Shown: one piece after another, positions 1 to 5,807 of the stretch
Layout: each line of letters begins with the position of its first letter
How positions within the stretch are numbered: the first letter of the stretch is position 1
Source of the DNA: Spirochaetia bacterium
GTDB taxonomy: Bacteria; Spirochaetota; Spirochaetia; PWKH01
Assembly: GCA_007128345.1 (NCBI GenBank)
Contig: SKXS01000033.1
Coordinates: 1-5,978 of the forward strand
Length of the DNA stretch: 5,978 bases
Reading direction: 5' to 3'
Program-made: the position numbers and the translations under genes
The notes under the pieces: generated by a model
Told to the model about the DNA's origin: nothing
Database searches by the model: none
The model's input: only the letters and a program-made list of their open reading frames with translations

Positions 1-112
1 CCTGCAGCAGGAGTGCCTTGATCTGGGGGTCATCGAGGAGCATTTCATTGCGGTTGATGCGTCCGATCACGTGATAGACCGCTCCGCTGACAAGTTTTCT
101 TGGCTGTCTCAT
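1..112 (-). CDS. REP-associated (RAYT/IS200-like, Y1) transposase, N-terminal fragment
   Basis: Reading the minus strand from an ATG at 112-110 gives 37 open codons that run off the window's left edge. The peptide begins MRQPRKLVSGAVYHV and continues with a GRINRNEMLL segment. This matches the start of Y1_Tnp/RAYT transposases, where a short basic N-terminus leads to a G-x-x-YHV-x-x-R-x-NR pattern forming the first beta strand of the HUH nuclease fold. The family acts as a single-strand DNA endonuclease that recognises imperfect hairpins. The catalytic HUH pair and tyrosine would lie outside the window, so activity cannot be judged. No good ribosome binding site is visible before the ATG (the upstream bases on this strand are TTTACAATACTTATATAC). 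It is divergent from the methyltransferase operon and probably unrelated to it functionally. The family call rests on a short but characteristic motif. Confidence 0.68.
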   Translation of the reverse strand, partial: MRQPRKLVSGAVYHVIGRINRNEMLLDDPQIKALLLQ

Positions 113-468
113 GTATATAAGTATTGTAAAAACTCGCGTGTTGATTCAATCCATGTAATCCTTAAATGAATAACTCCTCTTATTGGCATGAGAAAACCGC
201 AAATGCATGAAATGCGCGGGGAAAAAGAACTGAAAGTCCGAGAGTTATAGGCTTCGTATATCTATAGTCGATTGTATGCGTATATACTGTTGAATTTTTT
301 TTACAGATTCGGATTTACCTCCTCTGCGCAAGTACATGCGTTACTCATGCTGCCATAAAAAAGTATTGACGTAGATTGAACTGTGTATGCATTTGACTCG
401 ATTTTTTTCAGCATATCAGCATAGAGCGCATACGTAATGGAATAATTTACTATATATGTGAACCTTGG
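113..468. other. Intergenic region between the transposase and the operon promoter; no gene seen
   Basis: No convincing coding frame is visible here. The stretch has several poly-T/A runs (for example around 294-302 and 401-408) and only weak, short inverted repeats, such as ATAACTC at 170-176 with GAGTTAT at 242-248. A TTGACG at 366-371 has no fitting -10 box 16-18 bases downstream. No tRNA, no cobalamin-riboswitch B12 box and no clear REP-type hairpin with a GTAG tetranucleotide could be found by eye. Confidence 0.6.
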
Positions 469-497
469 TTGACAAGCATCAGAAAGGATAGTATTAT
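469..497 (+). promoter_or_regulatory. Sigma70-type promoter of the methyltransferase operon
   Basis: A perfect -35 hexamer TTGACA (469-474) is followed after exactly 17 bases by TATTAT (492-497), one mismatch from the consensus -10. An overlapping perfect TATAAT (495-500) has a less favourable 20-base spacer. Transcription would start near 503-505 and leave a leader of about 124 bases before the ATG at 628. It is the best promoter in the non-coding region and points into the operon. The -10 box lies inside the palindrome at 489-522, which suggests repressor control. Confidence 0.75.
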
Positions 498-522
498 AAT
501 TAGTAGACTAAATATAATACTA
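489..522. promoter_or_regulatory. 34-base near-perfect palindrome over the -10 box: putative operator
   Basis: The left arm TAGTATTATA (489-498) is the exact reverse complement of the right arm TATAATACTA (513-522). Inside, TTAGT (500-504) pairs with ACTAA (507-511) around the same centre (505/506). Only the A/A pair 499/512 and the central AG break the symmetry, so 15 of 16 arm pairs match. It covers the -10 hexamer and the expected start site, so most of the left arm would not be transcribed. That makes a dimeric transcription-factor site more likely than an RNA hairpin or terminator. No regulator gene is in the window, so the binding protein is unknown. Low sequence complexity (AT-rich) lowers its significance somewhat. 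Confidence 0.65.
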
Positions 523-542
523 CTTATTCTGAACTATTAATG

Positions 543-572
543 TTGCTGTCAAATAATTATTTAAAATATTAT
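543..572 (+). promoter_or_regulatory. Possible secondary promoter in the AT-rich leader
   Basis: TTGCTG (543-548) and TATTAT (567-572) are 18 bases apart and would start transcription near 580, about 48 bases before the ATG at 628. The spacer holds a perfect 12-base palindrome, AAATAATTATTT (551-562). The region is so AT-rich that both signals could be chance, and the promoter at 469-497 is clearly better. Confidence 0.25.
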
Positions 573-614
573 AAGATAATCATTTGTGACGTATTTATTC
601 ATACAATTGTTTAC

Positions 615-619
615 AAGGA
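615..619 (+). promoter_or_regulatory. Ribosome binding site that decides the first gene's start
   Basis: AAGGA sits 8 bases before the ATG at 628. The upstream in-frame GTG at 586 has no purine-rich Shine-Dalgarno before it (the preceding bases are TAAGATAATCATTT), so 628 is the better start. Confidence 0.7.
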
Positions 620-627
620 TTGGCTCT

Positions 628-1317
628 ATGAACCATTTTTTTTATGATAATCTTAATATCTACACAGCTATTAAATTAGTACACAAATATTATAAAACCG
701 AATTAAAACAGAAAAATAACCGTACATATAAATCACTATATGCAGCCATGAAGACTATAGAAACGGTTGCTGCTCCCCGTATGGTATGGAAGATCATGCC
801 TGTAGAAGTGTATGACTGCAAGCTTGCAGTACTGGACAGAAAATATACTTTGGACAGCAGTAAATGTGCTCAAGTGCTATCTCGATGTGATACAGCAGTA
901 GTTATGGCAGTCACACTCGGGAAACAGATTGATAAGACCATAAATAAGAGTAATTTGCGCGCCCATGAGCGAACAGTACTTGATGAGGCAGCATCAAAGG
1001 CCATAGAGGCTGTTGCTGATATGGCTCAAAAACATATAGGGGAAACCTGCGCACTGAACAAGGGAATGACCTATCGGTACAGCCCAGGATACTGCGACTG
1101 GCCTATAGAACAGCAGGGTCTTCTCTGCTCGCTGCTGCCGGTAGAATTAATAGGAATTAGTCTTTCTTCGACATATCATATGAATCCCAGAAAAACAATT
1201 ACCGCTGTCTTCGGCATTGGAGATGCAGCAGAGCTGAAGGACAATGGGAATACGTGCTCCCAGTGCTCGCTGGAATGCTCTTACAGAAGACACGATAACC
1301 TGCTCTATGCATGGTAA
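628..1317 (+). CDS. Stand-alone MetH-activation-domain-like protein (putative corrinoid reactivator)
   Basis: This 229-residue protein resembles the C-terminal activation domain of cobalamin-dependent methionine synthase (MetH), which binds S-adenosylmethionine and reductively methylates inactive Co(II) cobalamin. The key segment is R150-Y-SPGY155 followed by DWP (157-159), corresponding to the R-x-x-PGY AdoMet-binding motif of MetH. After it come an IGISLS strand and a TITAVFGIG segment typical of the fold. The C-terminus carries three clustered cysteines (C210, C213, C217) followed by YRR. Stand-alone homologues in methyltransferase operons have a similar cysteine cluster, which might bind a metal. 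The N-terminal ~90 residues are less conserved and AT-rich. There is no MetH catalytic, folate or B12 module, so this is a single-domain protein. I infer that it keeps the corrinoid protein at 5118-5807 active. The gene leads the operon, and its stop TAA (1315-1317) is part of the next gene's TAAGGA ribosome binding site. A start at GTG 586 would add 14 residues but lacks a binding site. Confidence 0.78.
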   Translation: MNHFFYDNLNIYTAIKLVHKYYKTELKQKNNRTYKSLYAAMKTIETVAAPRMVWKIMPVEVYDCKLAVLDRKYTLDSSKCAQVLSRCDTAVVMAVTLGKQIDKTINKSNLRAHERTVLDEAASKAIEAVADMAQKHIGETCALNKGMTYRYSPGYCDWPIEQQGLLCSLLPVELIGISLSSTYHMNPRKTITAVFGIGDAAELKDNGNTCSQCSLECSYRRHDNLLYAW

Positions 1318-1327
1318 GGAATGAGCT

Positions 1328-2752
1328 ATGAGACAACGCAGACACCAGTATACGCCTCTAGATACTAAAGATATTGAACGCATTGATCAGTCTACCATGG
1401 AGGTGCTGTCCGAAACTGGGTTTCAAGTGTGCCATGAAGAGGCATACGAGTACTTCAAAAAGGCAGCACTTTCGGCTGACGACAATACAAGAATAATCAA
1501 GATATCGGAGCATACAGTACGGGAACTGATAGCAGCAGCTCCTTCTTCAGTTACGTTATGCGGAAGGGATGATGCTCACGACTGCTGTCTTGGTTCGGGA
1601 GAAGTATATTTCGGCACAGGCGGTACAGCTTTGAATATGCTGGATTACGGACAAAAGGAAAGCAGACCGGCTGTTTTATCTGACCTAGTGAATGTCGTTC
1701 GGATAGTGGATGCCATGGATAATATTGACATCTGTCTGCTTCCTACCTATCCAAACGACCTATCGGTCGACGATGTTGACATCAACCGCTTTTCAACCGG
1801 CATCAGATATACCAATAAACATGTCATGGGAGGAGTATTCACTTCCCAAGGCATTAATGATGTCATCCGCATGGCAGAGGAGATAGCCGAATCTCCGGAA
1901 GCTTTGCGGGAACGGCCCTTCATCTCACTCATAACCTGCGGTATAAGTCCGCTGCGTCTTGACAGCAAATACGGTGGATTCATGATCCAAGTTGCGCGGG
2001 AAGGCATACCCGTGGCAGTTCCTGCTGAACCCCTGTGCGGGGCTACTGCACCCATGTCGCTTGCTGGGGCATTGATCATTCAAAACTGCGATGCCTTGAT
2101 TAATGTTATGTTGACGCAGTTGGTGAATCCCGGCACTCCGGTAATTTACGGATGTGTTGCATCAGCAATGGACATGAAAAGTATGTGCTACCTCGGTGCG
2201 CCAGTTGAAAGCGGGTTGATTAATGCAGCTGCAGCGCAAATGACCCAGTATTACGGCTTGCCCTACTATGGCACAGCAGGAATCAGTGACTCAAAAACTC
2301 TGGACGTTCAGTGCGGCTATGAAACGGCACTGACAAATCTTCTGGTCGGTCAGGCAGGTGCTGATTTCATTCATGATGCTGCTGGACTGATGGAATTCGC
2401 CCTTACCGTAAGCCTTGAGAAGCTGGTGTTAGATAATGAAATACTCGGTATGGTTCGTCGGACTATACGAGGTATAGACATAAATGATGCTACTCTCTGC
2501 ATGAAAGACATACGAAAGGCCGGGCCTGGGGGCAACTTTGTTACCAGCAGGAGTACGAGAACCTACATGCGCAAGGAGCATTTCCAGCCCGTTATCAGTG
2601 ACAGAAAGCAAAGAAGTCAATGGATAGAAGAGGGCGCTGTTACATCCGCACAACGGGCTCATGACATAGTACTCTCTATACTAAATGATCACGAAGTACC
2701 ATACACAGATCCGGGAGGAAATCATAGAAGCATAGCAGGAGCTGGATCATGA
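1328..2752 (+). CDS. MttB-superfamily methyltransferase 1 (non-pyrrolysine, MtgB-like)
   Basis: This 474-residue protein belongs to the trimethylamine methyltransferase (MttB, COG5598) superfamily. These TIM-barrel enzymes move a methyl group from a methylated amine to Co(I) of a partner corrinoid protein. Seen in order: an N-terminal helix with ETGFQV (29-34), VYFGTGGTALNML (93-105), a central EPLCGATAP (234-242), NPGTPVIYGC (267-276), YYGLPYYGTAGISDSKTLDVQ (split across 308-328), and a C-terminal GPGGNFVTSRST segment near residue 400. The length is close to family size. The reading frame has no internal amber codon. The SDSKTLDVQ stretch lies in the region where archaeal MttB carries pyrrolysine, so this is the non-Pyl branch, as in glycine betaine methyltransferase MtgB. 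The substrate is unknown; betaines such as glycine betaine, proline betaine or carnitine are candidates by family only. The binding site AAGGA (1316-1320) is 7 bases before the ATG. The 3' end overlaps the next gene by four bases (ATGA), implying coupled translation. Confidence 0.88.
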   Translation: MRQRRHQYTPLDTKDIERIDQSTMEVLSETGFQVCHEEAYEYFKKAALSADDNTRIIKISEHTVRELIAAAPSSVTLCGRDDAHDCCLGSGEVYFGTGGTALNMLDYGQKESRPAVLSDLVNVVRIVDAMDNIDICLLPTYPNDLSVDDVDINRFSTGIRYTNKHVMGGVFTSQGINDVIRMAEEIAESPEALRERPFISLITCGISPLRLDSKYGGFMIQVAREGIPVAVPAEPLCGATAPMSLAGALIIQNCDALINVMLTQLVNPGTPVIYGCVASAMDMKSMCYLGAPVESGLINAAAAQMTQYYGLPYYGTAGISDSKTLDVQCGYETALTNLLVGQAGADFIHDAAGLMEFALTVSLEKLVLDNEILGMVRRTIRGIDINDATLCMKDIRKAGPGGNFVTSRSTRTYMRKEHFQPVISDRKQRSQWIEEGAVTSAQRAHDIVLSILNDHEVPYTDPGGNHRSIAGAGS

Positions 2753-3567
2753 TCATTATCGGAGAACGGGTAAATGCTACAAGAAAACGTATTAGGGAAG
2801 CACTGGTGAATAAAGATAGAGATCTGATAGCTAGCGAAATAGCCATGCAGGATGCTGCTGGAGCTCATTGGATTGACCTGAACGCAGGTACTGGATCCGG
2901 GACGACCCAACAAGAAATGGATGACATATGCTGGATTATAGATATCGCCCTATCGTGTACAGAAAAAAACCTGGTCCTTGATTCCGCAGATCCAGTAATT
3001 CTAAATCATGCAGCTGCCCATGTGGATGGACGCAGGCCGTGGATGCTGAATTCCATAAACGGCGAACTGACGGGCAAAACGAAAGAAATTATTGATCTTG
3101 CTTCAACTCACCAAGTGCCATTGATTGCGCTGGCTATGGATGCTGAGGGCATCCCTGCAACAACGGAAAAACGTACGGATATTTGTATGGCCATTATGGA
3201 GGAATGCAAATCGCGAGGGATGTCTGAACAACAGGTCTTTTTTGATCCTCTTGTGCTGCCGATAGCCACTGATACCAAGCAGGCTCTTGTGACATTCAGC
3301 ACAATTGCACATATAAAAAAGCACCTCCCAAAAGCAAAGACAACCTTGGGACTATCAAATGTATCCCACGGTTTGAAGAAGCGTTCACTGGTAAACGGCT
3401 CGTTTCTGATTGCAGCTGCATGCTATGGGTTGGACTCGGCAATATGCGATCCTACGAGAAAAAGCGTGCAACGGGCTCTGATTATGGGAGATTTGCTCTC
3501 AGACAGAGATAGGTACTGCAGAAAATTCTCCAGGGCTGTTCGTCAGGGCCTATTCAATGAGGGATAG
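2749..3567 (+). CDS. Methyl-corrinoid:tetrahydrofolate methyltransferase (MtgA/AcsE-like pterin-binding protein)
   Basis: This 272-residue protein is a pterin-binding-family (DHPS-like TIM barrel) methyltransferase. It most likely moves the methyl group from the methylated corrinoid protein to tetrahydrofolate, as MtgA does in glycine betaine demethylation; AcsE and the MetH folate domain use the same fold. Visible landmarks are IGERVNATRK (4-13), DLNAGT (43-48), LDSADP (77-82), NSINGE (101-106), an acidic MDAEG turn (130-134), FFDPLVLP (164-171) and GLSNVSHGL (201-209). The Asp78, Asp166 and Asn204 positions fit the conserved pterin-contact residues of the family by my reading. Full length for the family, with no extra domain. 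AGGAG (2737-2741) lies 7 bases before the ATG, inside the upstream gene. It ends in amber TAG (3565-3567), and the next gene starts in the same frame two codons later. The product would be a methyl-H4folate supplier for acetogenesis or one-carbon oxidation (inference). Confidence 0.88.
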   Translation: MIIIGERVNATRKRIREALVNKDRDLIASEIAMQDAAGAHWIDLNAGTGSGTTQQEMDDICWIIDIALSCTEKNLVLDSADPVILNHAAAHVDGRRPWMLNSINGELTGKTKEIIDLASTHQVPLIALAMDAEGIPATTEKRTDICMAIMEECKSRGMSEQQVFFDPLVLPIATDTKQALVTFSTIAHIKKHLPKAKTTLGLSNVSHGLKKRSLVNGSFLIAAACYGLDSAICDPTRKSVQRALIMGDLLSDRDRYCRKFSRAVRQGLFNEG

Positions 3568-3573
3568 ATAATT

Positions 3574-5106
3574 ATGCAATCAAAGCACCATACGTACAGA
3601 ACACCGCTGCATGTCAATCCGGTGGATCGTTTTGACCAGAAAACTGTTAGATCGATTCACCATGCTTCCATGATGCTCCTTTCAGAAACTGGTATCAAAT
3701 GCGCAGGAATCCGAGCTGCAGATGCTTACCGCCAGGGCGGTTGTTCAGTAACACGCGAAGGAGAAGGAAAAAACACGTTATGGCGTGTGCGCTTCCAGGA
3801 AAAACAACTGATGAAGATGCTGAAGGAGGTTCCACCTAAGATAATCCTCGGCGCCCGCAACCCCAGCAACAGACTGATCCTGGATTCCCAGACCCCTGCA
3901 GTTTACTTTGGCACCGGCTCTGAATCGAACATCTATCTCAGATCAGCAATGGATCGCTTCGTTTCCTCCGGTAAAGCCAAGCGTGAAATGAATTATCCGG
4001 TATTCACTGAGGAAACCGGTTCTATTTCAGCGCTCTGCGAGTCAGCTCATCTGACTGAACACCTGAGTCATGCGGATTTCTTTCTTAGAAATGTGAATAT
4101 TCAAGATGATTTCATTACTTCTAAGAACAAGGACATACATGTATTTTATTCAGCCCTTCTTCATACATCCAAGCATGTCCAGAGCGGACTGACTGATCCA
4201 GATGCACTGCATCGGGTAATCAGACTTGCTGAGATCATCGGCGGTTCTCAAAAGTACTTACCCATCTCATTCATTGTATGCCCTATGAAAAGTCCTATGC
4301 AAATGGTAGCTGACAGCTCCGAAAAGCTGATAGTCATAGCTAAAGAAAGAATCCCCTTGGTGATATCATCATCACCCCAGGGTGGCTCAACGGCTCCTAT
4401 TCAAGAAGAGGGCATGCTGGCCCAGATCAACGCTGAGATCCTGGCCGGTATTGCACTGGCACAGTGTATCAGTTCTGGGACACCAGTACTGTACGGATCA
4501 GTACCTGTGCGTTCCCGTTTAGACAACCTCCATGACTGCTACGGAGCTCCAGAGTTTATCCACTATGCTATGGGCTGTGCCCAGATGGCCAGATTCTATG
4601 GAATTCCCTGTTATGCATCCGCTGGCGTCAGTGACGCGAAACGGCCAGGATTACAAGCGATTATGGAAAAAGTATATTCCTACATTCAGGTTGCTTCTTC
4701 AGGGGCACAGTATATCCATTATGCCTTGGGGCTCTTAGATGGAACAAATATGTTCTCTCCGCTTCAGGCAGTCATTGACAATGCATCGATAGGGTTAGTG
4801 AAGCACATCCTTCGGGAACCGATTTGCAGCCAGCAAAGTATAGACGCAGCGGTGGATGAAATCAAGAAGACCACTGCGCGGTCCGGCATATTTGCCAAAG
4901 GCATAAGGACACAAATACGTAAGCATATTGTGTGTGATACCTATGAATTTATCTCAGACAGCGGAGAAGAGGATCCGGTATTTACTCAAGCCCACTACAA
5001 GCTTGACCAGTATCTTGCAGCACAAAGGTTAGGCCTGCCGAAAGAAGTAATGCAGGCGGTATGTGAAGAGTTCCCTGAATTATCCGGCACACACATATAT
5101 GAATAA
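3574..5106 (+). CDS. MttB-superfamily methyltransferase 2 (non-pyrrolysine, divergent, 510 residues)
   Basis: A second MttB/COG5598 family protein, clearly paralogous but divergent from the one at 1328-2752. It shares the opening pattern with LLSETGIKC (35-43), VYFGTGSESNIYL (110-122), SSSPQGGSTAP (265-275), SSGTPVLYGS (300-309), YGAPEFIHYA (323-332) and FYGIPCYASAGVSDAK (341-356). It is about 36 residues longer than the first, mostly through an expanded segment after VYFGTG (about 120-165), a region likely near the barrel mouth. At the pyrrolysine-equivalent region it has SDAKRPGLQ (353-361) instead of SDSKTLDVQ, so the active-site surroundings probably differ. No in-frame amber codon is present. 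By family it methylates a corrinoid protein from a methylated amine, but the substrate is unknown and it may differ from the first enzyme's. GAGGG (3559-3563) is 10 bases before the ATG. The next gene starts 11 bases after its stop. Confidence 0.86.
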   Translation: MQSKHHTYRTPLHVNPVDRFDQKTVRSIHHASMMLLSETGIKCAGIRAADAYRQGGCSVTREGEGKNTLWRVRFQEKQLMKMLKEVPPKIILGARNPSNRLILDSQTPAVYFGTGSESNIYLRSAMDRFVSSGKAKREMNYPVFTEETGSISALCESAHLTEHLSHADFFLRNVNIQDDFITSKNKDIHVFYSALLHTSKHVQSGLTDPDALHRVIRLAEIIGGSQKYLPISFIVCPMKSPMQMVADSSEKLIVIAKERIPLVISSSPQGGSTAPIQEEGMLAQINAEILAGIALAQCISSGTPVLYGSVPVRSRLDNLHDCYGAPEFIHYAMGCAQMARFYGIPCYASAGVSDAKRPGLQAIMEKVYSYIQVASSGAQYIHYALGLLDGTNMFSPLQAVIDNASIGLVKHILREPICSQQSIDAAVDEIKKTTARSGIFAKGIRTQIRKHIVCDTYEFISDSGEEDPVFTQAHYKLDQYLAAQRLGLPKEVMQAVCEEFPELSGTHIYE

Positions 5107-5110
5107 GGAG
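5105..5110 (+). promoter_or_regulatory. Strong ribosome binding site of the corrinoid protein gene
   Basis: AAGGAG overlaps the upstream stop codon TAA (5104-5106) and stands 7 bases before the ATG at 5118. It is the best Shine-Dalgarno match in the operon. That suits a corrinoid carrier protein that must serve several methyltransferases. Confidence 0.7.
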
Positions 5111-5117
5111 TTTCAAC

Positions 5118-5807
5118 ATGAGTAAAACTGATTGTTTGGATGCATTAGAGCATGTCATTGTTATGGGTCATCTTGATGCGGATGATGAAGGATTTGACGG
5201 TATGATGGAGGGCACTCCCGGCGCTTTGGAACTGACACGTACTGCCATTGAAGAAGAGATAGATCCTCAGAACATTCTGAAAACATTCAATCGTGCTATG
5301 GAAATAGTCGGAAAAAAATTCGAATCAGGGGAGTACCTGCTTCCTGACATGCTGGCTAGTGCTGAATGCGTTGGAGATGCAATGGAGATACTGGAACCTT
5401 TGCTTACTGAGGGAACGGGAAGTGAAGGCAAAGGAAAATTCCTGATTGCAACTGTAAAAGGTGACCTTCACGACATCGGCAAGAACATCGTCATAACCAT
5501 GCTTAAAGGGGCGGGGTACAAGGTCATTGACTTGGGTATCGATGTACCTGCTGATGAGATTCTTGAGGGAATCAAGAAATATCAGCCGGATTTTGTCGGG
5601 CTCTCAGCTCTGCTAACCACTACCATGATTGAAATGGAGCATGTGGTAAAGAAAATCCGTGAAGCGGGATTCGATGGTATTACCATTTGCATCGGAGGCG
5701 CCCCTACCTCTGAAGAATTCGCTAAAAAAATTGGCGCAAACCTGCACTGCAAGGATGCGATGGATGCGATTGAAAAAATCAAAACAGTGCGTCGGAATAT
5801 ATCATGA
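5118..5807 (+). CDS. Corrinoid (cobalamin-binding) methyl carrier protein, MttC/MtgC-like
   Basis: This 229-residue protein has the two-part layout of MttC/MtgC-type corrinoid proteins. An N-terminal helical cap domain (about 1-95) contains FESGEYLLPDMLASAE (68-83), and a Rossmann-like B12-binding domain follows (about 107-225). The diagnostic motif is GDLHDIGKN (115-123), where His118 is the expected lower axial ligand of cobalt (D-x-H-x-x-G). The supporting motifs GLSALL (161-166) and IGGAP (192-196) contact the nucleotide tail in the family. It carries the methyl group as methyl-Co(III) between the MttB-like enzymes and the MtgA-like enzyme, in the cytoplasm. The N-terminus has an acidic stretch around residues 17-33 (GHLDADDEGFD and GMMEGTP) that appears longer than the short acidic linker I expect in this family. 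Its TGA stop overlaps the next gene's start (ATGA). It is the only corrinoid protein in the window. Confidence 0.93.
   Translation: MSKTDCLDALEHVIVMGHLDADDEGFDGMMEGTPGALELTRTAIEEEIDPQNILKTFNRAMEIVGKKFESGEYLLPDMLASAECVGDAMEILEPLLTEGTGSEGKGKFLIATVKGDLHDIGKNIVITMLKGAGYKVIDLGIDVPADEILEGIKKYQPDFVGLSALLTTTMIEMEHVVKKIREAGFDGITICIGGAPTSEEFAKKIGANLHCKDAMDAIEKIKTVRRNIS

Noticed and set aside
170..248. Seven-base inverted repeat ATAACTC / GAGTTAT
   Set aside because: The arms are short and 65 bases apart, which is expected by chance in a region of this size.
489..522. Palindrome as a transcription terminator
   Set aside because: It has no following T-run, is AT-rich, and overlaps the -10 box, so much of it would not be transcribed from the operon promoter.
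113..627. Cobalamin riboswitch ahead of a B12-dependent operon
   Set aside because: No B12-box-like GCCACTG sequence is seen, and the leader after the predicted start is only about 124 bases.
586..630. GTG start at 586 for the activation-domain gene
   Set aside because: It is in frame, but there is no ribosome binding site before it. The ATG at 628 has AAGGA at a spacing of 8 bases.
4532..4738. Alternative + strand frame of 68 codons inside MttB2
   Set aside because: It is fully inside a conserved gene in another frame, with no ribosome binding site and no recognisable protein.
1328..5106. Pyrrolysine-encoding MttB genes
   Set aside because: Both complete MttB-family frames run full length without an internal TAG, so no pyrrolysine is needed; only the third copy remains untested.
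5753..5770. Exact 9-base tandem duplication (GGATGCGAT twice)
   Set aside because: It lies in frame in the corrinoid protein's C-terminal helix, encoding a DAMDAI repeat that is ordinary for this helix; no sign of function as DNA.
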